Positions 1 to 10,264 of a DNA stretch of 64,000 nucleotides are shown in pieces. A program made the translations under genes and the position numbers. Source of the DNA: Mikania micrantha (taxonomy: Eukaryota > Streptophyta > Magnoliopsida > Asterales > Asteraceae); the NCBI GenBank assembly GCA_009363875.1, contig CM018680.1, forward strand, positions 68,773,139 to 68,837,138, given 5' to 3'. The stretch's first letter is position 1, and each line of letters opens with the position of its first letter. Below the pieces are notes generated by a model. That model searched no databases and was not told the origin of the DNA. It saw nothing but the letters and a program-made list of their open reading frames with translations.

Positions 1-2120
1 TGAACAACCAATCTTGCTTTGTTTTTGATGACAACACCTTTGTCATCTTTCTTGTTTCTGAACACCCATTTGGTTCCAATGGCATACTTTCCTTTAGGCA
101 AAGGACAAGTTTTCCAAACTCCTTGTCTTTGAAACTGAAGAAGCTCTTCTTGCATAGCTTCTACCCAACTGTTATCTTTTAAAGCCTCTGCAACCTTCTT
201 AGGTTCTATTTGGGATAGAAAGCAAGAAAACAAGCAAACATTTGCTTCATGCATAGAGCTTCTAGTTCTGACACCTTCTTCTACATTGCCAATGATGTTT
301 TCAACTGGATGAGTGCTGTGAATTCGAGTCCTTGGAATCACATCCAGTTGAGAAGATTCATCCACGTTGAGTGACTCAAGGTTAGGAAGAACTACCTCAA
401 GTTGGATTTCTGGCAGATCACGTGGATTCAACGTTTGAACTGTTGTGGGTTGGTTTTCTCTGGGAGTAGTGATTTCCAGAGAATTTTCCTCTGCTGAAGG
501 ACTTCCTACTTCTTCTTGATGTTGTGAATTAGAAGCAGCTTCAATTGAGGGACCTGCCTGAGATGTGTTGATTGTCTCAGACTGTGATACATCATTTTGT
601 GTTGAAGTGGATTCTGCCAAGTTTTGTCTTGAAGCTATTGGCAGTACAACACGAAAGTCATCTTCTCTTGAGCCTTTGGAGGTGTCTGTGGTAGCTGACT
701 GTGAAACTGGAACATACTCTTTCACCAGATTAAATGCAGATGTAAAACTATCAAGATCAAACAACCAATCAGGGCCGGTTCCAGGTTTATTGAGAGTATG
801 TTCATTGAACTGAACATTTGCAGACTCTTCAATAACTCTGGATGCTTTGATGTATACTCTATACGCTTTAGCATTTGAAGAGTACCCAACAAAGTAGCCC
901 TCTGCTGATTTCTCAGCAAACTTGGCTAAGTAATCTTTAGTATTCAAGATGGTGCAATGACATCCAAATGGTTTGAGAAATCCAATGAATGGCTTTCTCT
1001 TATGCCAAATTTCATAAGGAGTCATGCCATGTGACTTAACTACCAATATTCTATTTTGGACATAACAGGCAGTGTTGACTGCTTCTGCCCAAAAAGTTAT
1101 TGGAAGTTTGGCATCAGACAACATGGTTCTTGCAGCTTCAATTAGTGTCCTATTCCTTCTTTCAGCTACACCATTTTGTTGTGGAGTTCTAGGAGCACTA
1201 AATTGTCTTGTGATACCTTTAGATTCACAAAAAGAATTTAAAACATGATTCTTGAATTCTGTTCCTTGATCTGATCTGATTATTTTTACATGATGGTCAC
1301 TTTCATTCTCCACCCTGAGTATAAATGACTTTAGGATTTCGGCAGTTTCATCCTTGGTATTTAAGAAAAACACCCAGGTATACCGAGAGAAATCATCAGT
1401 AACCACCAAACAGTATGATTTTCTACCAAGACTTTTAACACTTGTGGGGCCAAACAAGTCCATATGTAGTAAATGAAGGACTGTGGTAATAGAATTTATC
1501 TCTTTGGCATAATGAGATGACTTGTGTTGCTTACCCTTTAAGCATGCAACACATTTATCAACACATATGAATTCTTTTGTTGGTAAACCAGTTACTAAAT
1601 TATTTTTGACCAATTTATTCATATTTTTGAGGTTTACATGACAAAGTCTTCTATGCCAAAGTGATGATTCATCAAGTGAAGCTTTTGAGACAAAGCAGCT
1701 TATATTACTAAGAGGTGCAGCTGTGCTCATATCTAGCATATACATGTTACTTCTTCTTGGAGCTCTGAGTAGAATTTGATCATTTGGTATCACAAATCCT
1801 GGTTTCAGAACAATGCACTCATGCTCAGTAAACAACATGTTATGCTTTTGATCACACACCTGTGATACACTTAGTAAATTGTAGTTAAGTTCTTTTACAA
1901 AATGTACATTCTCAAAGCTTACCTTACCATTTGTGATTATGCCTCTACCTGTTATGTATCCTCCTACTGGATCACTTCCAAAAGCAACAGACCCGCCAAA
2001 GAATGGTTCATATTTGTGCAAGAGGGTCTTGTTGCCTGTCATGTGCCTGGAGCAGCCACTGTCAACTATCCACAAGTTGCCTTTTGATTCCTGCTGTTCC
2101 TGCACATGACCAGAAGTGAG
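1..2120 (-). CDS. Ty1/copia pol, partial: protease, GAG-pre-integrase, integrase, start of reverse transcriptase
   Basis: Reading the minus strand from 2120 towards 1, the frame codes for a copia polyprotein and runs off the left edge. Near 2085-2040 is the protease motif WIVDSGCSRHMTG. The GAG-pre-integrase segment follows with LWHRRLCHVN and a CxxC pair (about 1670-1530). The integrase core comes next, with HMDLFGPT, IRSDQGTEF and APRTPQQNGVAERRNRT (about 1470-1140). A low-complexity linker follows, and the start of the reverse transcriptase (KWVFRNKKDD) lies near position 50. The frame looks open throughout, and is in phase with the upstream zinc-knuckle frame across one TAA at 2121-2123. 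These enzymes cut the polyprotein, copy the RNA and integrate the cDNA. RT core and RNase H lie outside the window. Confidence 0.85.
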
Positions 2121-3115
2121 TTAGTTTCTGATGGGAACCCAAGCCCATGTGGTCTTGGGTTTACCATTTGCATCATTGTAAGTAAATTTCTTTGACATCA
2201 TTCTAGGTGGGACAGATGATGTGGATGCTTCTGATGTGGGTGATGGCTTATCAGTTGATTCCTTCTTCTTCCATACTTGTGCCTTTTGAGTTGTCGGAAG
2301 ACTTGGTTTCTTTTGATGGTCATCGGAAGCTGTTTTTCTTTTTCCTTCCGATGATCTTCTTCCGAAGACAGATGACCTCTTTTGTTTGTTGAAAGCATTC
2401 CTTTGATGAGCTTCCGAGGTTCCTTTTCTTTCGGAAGCTTCCTTTTTCTTTGCTTCCGATGCTTTCTTTTCAGAAGCATTTTTATTTTGTTTCTTCCTAT
2501 TACTGGAGGTACTTGCTTCCGATGCCCTCATGACCAAATTTCTTCTCTGTTCTTCCGAAGAAGTAGATGACTGACTCCAACTATTCTTTCTTCCTCTTCC
2601 CTTGATTGAGGAAATTCTGCTTCTTGGATTATAGAAGCAATCAGCAGCAAAATGATTCTTTTCACCGCACATCAGACATAGAGTTTGAATGTTGGGAGAG
2701 TGTTGCTGCTTATCCCTTTTAACGAAGTCTGATCTTTGATCCTCAGAGAATGATGGTTTGGATGTTCCAGCATACTTGTTAGTCTTAGACTTTGCCTGTT
2801 TTCCTGGAGAATTGACTTTTCTCTCCATTGATCTACCTCGTTTTGACTTGTCAGATGGGCAAGTCACATACTCATCTGAGGAGATATTTTCTGTGGTTTT
2901 AGCTTTGATATAAACTGTTGAATGTTTCTTAGTTTTCTTATTTTGATTCTTAAATTTCAAAGCTTGTTTTCCTTTTACTGATTTAATAGGAACATCATCC
3001 TCATCTGAGCATGTTGAGGTACTTGGATCAGAGAGATTATCCTTTTGAACTACCTTGTGTATATCCAACTCCTCATTATACACAAGGTCAACCAGTGATT
3101 TACACCTAACATCTG
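2121..3115 (-). pseudogene. Ty1/copia gag, C-terminal part with CCHC zinc knuckle
   Basis: This frame encodes the RNA-binding end of copia Gag. The zinc knuckle CLMCGEKNHFAADC (CX2CX4HX4C) lies near 2690-2645. It is followed by a Lys/Ser/Glu-rich, highly biased tail in which an A-S-E triplet recurs. The frame ends in a TAA at 2121-2123, beyond which the same frame continues into protease. At the upstream end it is out of phase with the N-terminal gag frame ending at 3116, so a frameshift lies around 3084-3120. The first codon used here is not a real start. Gag coats the element RNA; this copy is broken. Confidence 0.75.
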
Positions 3116-4111
3116 TTATGGTTGGTAAAACTTCTTTGCCCTGTATGAAATCATAGCCATTTGATAGTTTATATCCATCTCCTCAAGATCATCTGCAGGA
3201 ATACCATCCAAGTCTTCTTGACACAGATGAAAGTAATTTGTCTCCTCAGCCATAAAAGCTCCTTGCCCAGAGGTTAGTAGTGGGGTTGGGTTAGATACAA
3301 GGTTTGATGAATTTGGAGTTTCAGGAAATGTGACAGTGGGTGTGGAGGTAGAATGGTAGAGGGGTTGATAGCTTTGGTATGGAGGATTATTGATGGGTGC
3401 ATAAAGAGCAGCTGAACCAGATGGTGAGCGAGAAACTTTAGATTCTTGGGCATCTAATTCCATCTGATAGGCACTGAGAATACCAAACAATTCTCCTAAA
3501 GTTAGAGTTTTCAGGTTTTCTGTTCTTCTGATTGTTACAGAATAGATATTCCATGCCTTTGGAAGAGACCTCAGAAATTTTCTGAGCACATCTTGATTAT
3601 CAAGAGTTACACCTGCAGTAGTTAATTCATCCACAAGTTGGACATACCTTAGGTACTGAGAAGACATATTCTCATTGTTTTGTTGACAAAAGTTTTCAAA
3701 CTTCTGTTTCAGCATATCCTTCTTGTTTTCTTTGACATCTTCTGACCCTTCATACATCTGCTTCAAGGAATTCCACAGTTCTTGAGCAGACTTGCATTTC
3801 TTGAATGCATGTATAATAGAGTTCGGTATTGACATCTGAATTAGCCAAAGAGCTTTAGAATCAACTTCCATCTTCTTGTAATCTTCGTCTGAGTACATAG
3901 ATGGATCTTTTGGTACTGCAGCAACTCCAGCACCGGCAGCAGCAACTGTAGGAATGTAGGGACCTTCAAGAACAGACTTCCAAAGTTTGAAGTCTTGGTT
4001 CCTGATGAACCCTTCCATTCTGACTTTCCAGGTATCGAAGTCTTCAGGTGTGAACATTGGTGGCTTGTTGAGAGTGCCATTTTCTGTATCATGTTTGTTT
4101 AGAGCAGCCAT
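3116..4111 (-). CDS. Ty1/copia gag, N-terminal part (UBN2-like)
   Basis: The 331-residue product begins MAALNKHDTENG and matches the UBN2/DUF4219 type of copia Gag: a KPPMFTPEDFDTWKVRMEGF start, then ALWLIQMSIP and a long helical region (QKFENFCQQNNENMSSQYLRYVQLVDEL, quoted only in part: SQYLRYVQLVDEL). The ATG at 4109-4111 lies about 100 bases inside the primer-binding site, as expected for a copia element. It ends early at 3116-3118, and the downstream zinc-knuckle frame is shifted, so the protein would be truncated. Its role would be the virus-like particle shell. Confidence 0.8.
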   Translation of the reverse strand: MAALNKHDTENGTLNKPPMFTPEDFDTWKVRMEGFIRNQDFKLWKSVLEGPYIPTVAAAGAGVAAVPKDPSMYSDEDYKKMEVDSKALWLIQMSIPNSIIHAFKKCKSAQELWNSLKQMYEGSEDVKENKKDMLKQKFENFCQQNNENMSSQYLRYVQLVDELTTAGVTLDNQDVLRKFLRSLPKAWNIYSVTIRRTENLKTLTLGELFGILSAYQMELDAQESKVSRSPSGSAALYAPINNPPYQSYQPLYHSTSTPTVTFPETPNSSNLVSNPTPLLTSGQGAFMAEETNYFHLCQEDLDGIPADDLEEMDINYQMAMISYRAKKFYQP

Positions 4112-4214
4112 CTTGGACAGACACAGAAAATATGAGTGTTAATACTATGAGGGTTTATAAGAAATAGAACTGGTAACTTGATGATGATTAGTCAGTCAAG
4201 TTCAAGAGCCAAAA

Positions 4215-4226
4215 GCTCTGATACCA
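4215..4226 (-). other. Copia primer-binding site (initiator tRNA-Met type)
   Basis: On the minus strand this reads TGGTATCAGAGC, the usual plant retrotransposon primer site complementary to the 3' end of initiator methionine tRNA. It sits two bases inside the LTR end and fixes both the element's direction (minus) and the inner edge of the LTR. Confidence 0.9.
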
Positions 4227-4228
4227 CT

Positions 4229-5023
4229 TGTAGGATCGGGTTGTTATCTCTAAACAACACTTCACAAGTATTTCTTACTTAATTCTAACAGATGCGGAAT
4301 GTTCTGTTAGAATGATCTCACAATTTCACTCAAAGTGACACAATAATAATCTTTGAACAATATTAAGAACACAAGAATAATTCAAGCTCAAGGATATATT
4401 TCTCTCAAAGGGGAAGTATACAAGCAAGCACACTTCAAGCAACAATACATTGGGAGGTTATATAGCCGAGGCTACAACCGTATACACTTAGGAATACAAG
4501 TTGGGTATACTAGACAAGTACATAAAGTAAAGCTTATTCTAGTATGTTGAGTGTCTTAACAGGCTAAGACACTCAGTCATGATCATTACATTAATAGACA
4601 TTGACTTTACAAAGGACTATTAAATACAAAAGACATTTAATGTTGTTGATCTTCAAGGCTTCAGATGATCTTTTGCATTTAATGCAGCATGGGAGAGGTA
4701 AGGCGCTTTATCTGACTCATTACATGTTGTCTTTGTCTTTACTCAGACCAGCATGTCTTGTGTCAGTACCTTTTGTACTATGAGAGTAAGCTGCTACAGT
4801 CTTTGTCAGAGGATAAACCTCGGAAGTCTTTGTCTTCCGAGCATAAGAGGATTCCTCGGAAGCAGTTGTCTTGTACAACCTTCGGCAGGAACCAGTTATC
4901 CTTCGGAAGCAATGTTGCTTCCGAAGAATCACTTCTTCCTTCCGAAGGTGTTTATTCAAAGAGACTCCTATACTTAGACAAAACAAGAAGTTTGGTGAGC
5001 ATCAGCCTTTATTAGTCTTTACA
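4229..5023 (-). mobile_element. 5' LTR of the Ty1/copia element
   Basis: The inner edge (minus-strand ...CCTACA) abuts the primer site. The outer edge is placed at TGTAAAG, giving a TG...CA element of about 795 bp; this edge is inferred because the partner LTR is outside the window. Between about 4825 and 4950 the LTR holds many copies of a TTCCGA/TCGGAA motif, the same short motif that recurs in the gag coding region (2290-2570). Confidence 0.65.
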
Positions 5024-5135
5024 TGGATCAAGGGGCATACCCTATGGTCTAAGGGAAACAACTTTCGCCAAAACACGCATGTCGAGTGATGAACATTGGT
5101 GGTGATGCGGGCTCGATCAAAGATAAACGGGTATA
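5024..5135. repeat. Repeat fragment between the copia LTR and a Helitron
   Basis: Contains GGGGCATACC near 5032, a phrase also seen near 23897 at the edge of another dispersed repeat. No coding potential. It also carries the left copy of a 20-bp direct repeat (5117-5136) whose partner is at 5524-5543. Confidence 0.35.
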
Positions 5136-5458
5136 TCTACCTACTCTAATAAAAGAGTATTTATAGGAGTCACGTGACGCATTCTGGTTAAATCTGAAAA
5201 TGTTTTTTACCTCCTCTCTCTCCTACTAAATAATATTAATTTTTAGTAATTAGATTATATAATTAAATATTTAAAAATATAATTTTTCATATTCCAATAA
5301 TTTACTAATTTATTAAAATTTAATAAACAATAAAATAATTCGACTATATCTAATCCTAAATATAATTTTATAATTATTAAATATATATTATTACTTAATG
5401 TTAATCAAATATATTTTTTATTATTCAACCCGTGTAATACACGGGTTTTCTTGGCTAG
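5136..5458 (+). mobile_element. Short non-autonomous Helitron
   Basis: The left end starts TCTACCTACTCTAATAAAAG, the style of plant Helitron 5' ends. The right end has the palindrome CCCGTGTAATACACGGG (5430-5446), then about ten bases, then CTAG (5455-5458), fitting the CTRR terminus. The flanking bases are A (5135) and T (5459), the A|T host site Helitrons use. No Rep/helicase reading frame fits inside 323 bp, so it depends on enzymes from elsewhere. Confidence 0.75.
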
Positions 5459-6200
5459 TGGTTTATATCCCAAATACAATTAGTTTTCCACATTAATAAA
5501 TTACAAGAATAAGATGGTATTAGTCAAAGATAAACGGGTATATGGTTTCGAGTATTTGAGTTTGCATCAACTAATCCTATACCCGGCCCAAAAACTTCTA
5601 GCACTGTCGATTATGCCCGTCAAGTTCGGGTTTTTTTGTCATTCCTATTGACATCTAGTTTGTATATATTCATATCCCATCTCATGTAAACCTCAATTTG
5701 GAATTCACAATGTTAAACATCGTCACTTTCTCTCTTTGTAGATTAGATTAGATTAGATTATGTTAGAATAGCTTAATTTTTTTGACATCTTAGTAAAATT
5801 GCACTAATTTTAACGTTATTTTACATATTTATTGTGAAAATAACTTTAAAAACGTTGGATTGGCCAGTTAATAATACATTATGAGTCAGGAGTCTTATTG
5901 GAAGCAGTCTCTTTATTCCTACAAGATAAAGGTAATGTTGTCTACATGTTATACTTCTCAGACTCTACCTTAATTAACTTTGCTTATAGTGTAAAATACT
6001 TAGGTACGATGATATTCCATTAAGCAAAACATGCATTTTACGAGGAGGGCACTCTTTTAGCAAATATGATCTTTATAAAACAAGTTCTAACTCGTAATTA
6101 GCTACACTTTTTGTTTCAAAACAATATTTTGATGGAGTGCTTCATTAGAATTGAATAAAAATTAGAAATACAATCGAAAGATGAACGAAATTCATGCACT
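5459..6200. other. Intergenic, with an hAT-like repeat remnant and a GATTA microsatellite
   Basis: Holds the right copy of the 20-bp repeat (5524-5543). About 5545-5650 is a truncated dispersed repeat with phrases TACCCGGCCC and CGGGTTTTTTTGTCATTCC, also seen near 25490 and 26050. A (GATTA)4 run lies at about 5745-5761. No gene is visible. Confidence 0.5.
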
Positions 6201-6320
6201 AATTATACATCTTACACTTTAGTACATATTACAAATATGTGACACATAAAGAAGAAGAAGAAGAAGAAGAAAATACATAGTCGATCAAAATCGTCATTAT
6301 TTGCAGCATGTTCGAACCAG

Positions 6321-6536
6321 CTAGTGGCCCGGTCCTTTGGGGCTAGGACCAGATGGGAGTTGCTCGAACCATAATGACATGCTGGTTTTGGCATTTTGGT
6401 AAACTGATGAGTAGAGATCGTTGGTTCTAGCAAACTCTTCACTTAAGGGTCTTCCTTTAACTGCTGGTGGACTCATAACAACAATCAAGAAGATGATAAT
6501 AAAAATAAAAAGGGTGCATGTTTTCTTGAAAGCCAT
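6321..6536 (-). CDS. PIP-type secreted signalling peptide precursor (copy 1)
   Basis: This 71-residue precursor has a Lys-containing N-terminus (MAFKKTCTLF), a strongly hydrophobic signal peptide (about residues 8-26), a variable middle, and a C-terminal SGPSPKGPGH core, residues 62-71. Such precursors (PAMP-induced secreted peptides, related to IDA peptides) are exported and cut to a short C-terminal peptide. In Arabidopsis PIP1 this is sensed by the receptor kinase RLK7 and amplifies immunity. I chose the internal ATG at 6534-6536 because it aligns with the MAFK start of the copy at 33662; the longer frame up to 6665 lacks a plausible signal peptide. The core has Lys where copy 2 has Arg, and QLP where copy 2 has RLA. 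A TTGACT W-box-like site is at about 6720. Confidence 0.85.
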   Translation of the reverse strand: MAFKKTCTLFIFIIIFLIVVMSPPAVKGRPLSEEFARTNDLYSSVYQNAKTSMSLWFEQLPSGPSPKGPGH

Positions 6537-6949
6537 ATTTATAAACAATATGTATATATTAACAATCTGTTTGATACTAATAAAGCTTGTTAGCTCTAGT
6601 TCATGTAATCGCTTGAATAAGAATAAAGAAAGCCTTGGAGACTCATATATATGTGTGTGATACATACATATATGTGTATATGTATCTATATATAGATAGA
6701 TAGACAGATAGAGAGAGTGTTTGACTAAAAGAATATATAGAAACGATGGTGCAGAGAAAGATCACATTAATTTTAAATAAAGATTTTAATATTTTTCGTC
6801 CGGTGGTTGGAACTATGGTAGACAGAATCTAGCAGTCAAAAACGTTGATTATAAATATTAGGTTTAATTTGACATAATTTTTTTATACAGGAATAATAAA
6901 TTTATGTACCTATATAAAACTTTTATTTGAATACATTTATTTCCTCAAA
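6537..6949. other. 5' region of PIP copy 1, with microsatellites
   Basis: Upstream region of the minus-strand peptide gene. It contains GATA/TATA-rich microsatellites at about 6640-6715 and a TTGACT site near 6720. No reading frame is convincing. Confidence 0.4.
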
Positions 6950-7666
6950 ATGTTCATTTGACTTTCAAATGTTTGTCCCAGTATAGGCGTAAGTGCTTGT
7001 ACATGTATAGGCGGGCGCTCACAAAGCATCCAAACACTACTTGACAGGTACCGTTGTTTATGAGCGTCAGCACCCGTATAATCAGACGCATGCCCATAAA
7101 GTTTAAAATTTGGTCCTGGGTGTTGGCCCCACTCTGATGCGCATGTCGACACCTATACACTTTTATATTACTTTTTACGACATCCGTATGGGCGAGAATA
7201 AAGAGAGGAAGAAACAAGCGGGAAAATGGATTTTGAGAGTATGGACGGGCACCTGTTTATTATGGGTGGCGCCAATATACATCTTCGATAATTTTTTTAT
7301 TTTTAATTATTATAATCATAATAGTAATTAAAACAAAAAAATGTATCTATATAATAGTAATGCATGTTGCCAAAGAAACAAAAAAAAGGACAATTTTTTT
7401 CGCTTTTTTAATCAAAATCATGTCAAAATTATACAAAGAGCTAGGAGAAGAAACAAATTCAAGAGTAAAAGGACAATAAATCAGACGGATTCAAAAAATC
7501 AGGTTTAGGAGCATGTATATAGACACCCGTAAAAAATAATATAAAAAGTGTGGAGGCGCCTCCCCCTGGCATGCCCGCAAGAGAGGGAGTGAAGCCGGAG
7601 ACAAAATTTTAAATTTTATGAGTGTGCGGCAGAGTTTACGAGCGCCCGCGCCCGTAATCGACACAT

Positions 7667-9936
7667 TGTAACAACCGAAAATTTAGAAATTTAATAGTAA
7701 ACGTACGAGATTTCGGTTACTGTGGAAACTGTGACGACTGCGTACGAAAAAATTCGGCAATTATGACGTGAGCACATTTGATCGTGCTTGAAATCCACGA
7801 GGATTTAGTAACTTTTGTTATTGGGATTGATAGTATGTGAAAAATAATGAACGTGGGCGAAAACCGTGCGCAAAACGGAGTTCGTATGCTCCCGGAATCG
7901 CGAAACGAAGTTTAAATCAAATATTGGAAGAAAAACACGCTAGGCGCATAGCCTAACTCCCAACCCTCCAGAGTCAGGCTATGCGCCCAGGGACTATGTC
8001 GGCTAAAAAAGTTGTTAAAGTGATCAGATCACCTGGGAAGCGTCAAAACGCATTTTCTTCGACTATTTCTTGTTCCCAGACGTCCAAGAACTCATTTTTA
8101 TCATCCTAAATTCATTTTAATGGCTTCTAATCATCCGGATCGCGCATAGGATCGTGTTTTCAAGCCCTGATCGATGTTTTAACCGCAGAAATTCGTCAGA
8201 TCAGGTAACGGTTCGTTTTAACCTTCTAGTTTGATTTTGATTGATTAGATCTTGATTTTGAAAGTAATAAGATAGTTAAGATTGTTGATTATTGCCTAGA
8301 TGATGGCTAGAATTGATTATAAATGAAGAACATGATGTTCTAACGGTTAAATCCTTGTTTTGAGCCGTTGTAATGCCCGGTTTGCATGAAATCACAACTA
8401 TGATTATAATGGTTTAATCCATTTGATTATGACAATCTAGGTGATTAGTTGGGTTAATCTTTGAAATGCAAAGGTTAAATCTAAGTGTTTCAAACTAATC
8501 ACAATCATTAACATACTTATTGGAACGATTATCTGATGTTTGTGATAACAGTCAGATTAGTATGTTAAACATGGTTATTAAACCTATTCTAAGACGATGT
8601 TGTGATATTTCATGATATCTGGGTAATCAATGATAAGGATTTATCATTTCTAAGCCATTAATCTGTTCAGGAACTGTTTTAGCATTATAATCAACAACAC
8701 TAATTATTTGATGACTTTCAAGACAATGTCTTTGACATTGAACGTTCAGAAAGATCTAATCAATAGGTTAAAACATAAATGATTTATTAAGTGTAAACGA
8801 ATGCAGAATTACACCATTAGTACCAGTTTGCGAGTGATCTTGCTACAGTAAGACATCAGGTGAGTTCTATGAGCCCTCTTTTAATATCTTAACATTTTTG
8901 GGCTGATATGTATGTATGATAAATATTTTCGAAATGACTATGAATTCTTATAGCCCTGTTTTAAATGTTTTATCATTTTGGGCTGATATGCATGTTATAA
9001 AGTTATTTTATGAAAATGATTGTATGTATGTATGAAAGTGATTCTAACCTGATTATGGTCAGGTAAAGCATGTTTTCAGATAAAGGAATGTTTTAAAGTC
9101 TCAACTACGGTTGAGAAAGAAGTGATTATTTTTATATAAGACACTCGACTGATGTCGAGGATGAAATGTAAAACACTTGACTGAGGTCGAGGAGGAACAT
9201 AAGACACTCGACTGAGATCGAGGAGGAACATAAGACACTCGACCGAGGTTGAGGAGGAACTGTGGTTTTGTCAACTACGGTTGAGCAAAACTTGAGCACA
9301 GCGGTGAAAGGAGCCGCTTTTGCTTATGATGATTAAAAAGTCCTGCGTAAAAACAGGCCTGCCGACTGTGTGTCGCCAGTTGATGGAATCTTATGCATGT
9401 GTAAGTTATCGACTTCGGGTTGATAGTTTAAGAGCCTTGTGCTGCACAAGCCTGTTTGACCTCAGGGTCAGCAGTTGACGGTGAAGTTCCTTCACTGTAT
9501 GAATGATGATATGATGTTATGATGATATGTATGTTATGTAATTATGTTATGATGCTATGTATATGATGAAATTATGATATGAGAACACGTATGTTATGTA
9601 TTTGGATTATGTTATACGATGACATGAATGAATAAGGATTTTCTAAGAAATGAACTTAGAACTCACCAGCATAAAGCTGACTTGTTTTACATGCATACCA
9701 GGTTGAATAGTTTGAGAAAGGAGACCAGGAAGACTCATGGCATACGTTGAAGACTACCCCTGGCATAGACTGGCTATGTTATAAATCTAATAAAGATATG
9801 AGCTATGTATTAATGTTTGTTTAGGTTTGTATAATATTTTATGTATTCGCCTTAAATTCCGCTGCTATGATAACGTAAATATGTTTTAAAGAGTATGGGT
9901 TTGATGTTTGCCAACCGAGGGGCTCGGGGCCTCTCA
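7667..9936 (+). repeat. 5' LTR of the young gypsy element
   Basis: Starts TGTAACAACCG and ends GGGGCCTCTCA. It contains a strong hairpin (7943-7959 pairing with 7971-7987, 16 of 17 pairs, 11-base loop). It also has four tandem units of about 30 bp at 9136-9260, each with an imperfect palindrome of the type CTCGACTGAGGTCGAG, and an ATG/TAT-rich low-complexity stretch at about 9500-9610. Confidence 0.95.
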
Positions 9937-9939
9937 AGT

Positions 9940-9953
9940 TGGTATCAGAGCCA
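9940..9953 (+). other. Gypsy primer-binding site (initiator tRNA-Met)
   Basis: TGGTATCAGAGCCA, three bases after the 5' LTR end; minus-strand DNA synthesis would start here. Confidence 0.92.
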
Positions 9954-10264
9954 TAGTTTGAGAGATCCGGTTATCCCTAATGGCTGGACTTAGACTGAAA
10001 ATGGGACAGAATGAATGCCAGTCAAGGGTAGTTTGATGCCATGAGCATATGACCTTAGAGCTTGTTATGTTTAAGATATAGCTTTAATTAGCATGATGTT
10101 GCGAAGAGTAATGTGTTCGTGATTGGGAATGTTTAGAACTTATAAGTAAGGTAAATAGTTAATTACACTTGATCAACGTCATTAACAATTTACAATGCTT
10201 ATTACGTCCTGAATTATTACCTTGATTAACACGTTATTGTTTGCAACATGTATAGAAAACTAAA

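Noticed and set aside
4720..5089. Several 60-90-codon frames on both strands in the copia LTR
   Set aside because: They lie within the LTR and arise from the repeated TTCCGA motif; no domain or codon signal.
6212..6442. 76-codon minus-strand frame overlapping PIP copy 1
   Set aside because: Different frame from the SGPSP core, ends in a poly-Phe run produced by a GAA microsatellite.
6537..6665. N-terminal extension of PIP copy 1 from an upstream ATG
   Set aside because: It would place a polar stretch before the signal peptide; the internal ATG aligns with the start of the paralogue at 33662.
9136..9260. CRISPR-like spaced repeats
   Set aside because: Units are contiguous diverged tandem repeats in a plant retrotransposon LTR, with no spacers or cas genes.
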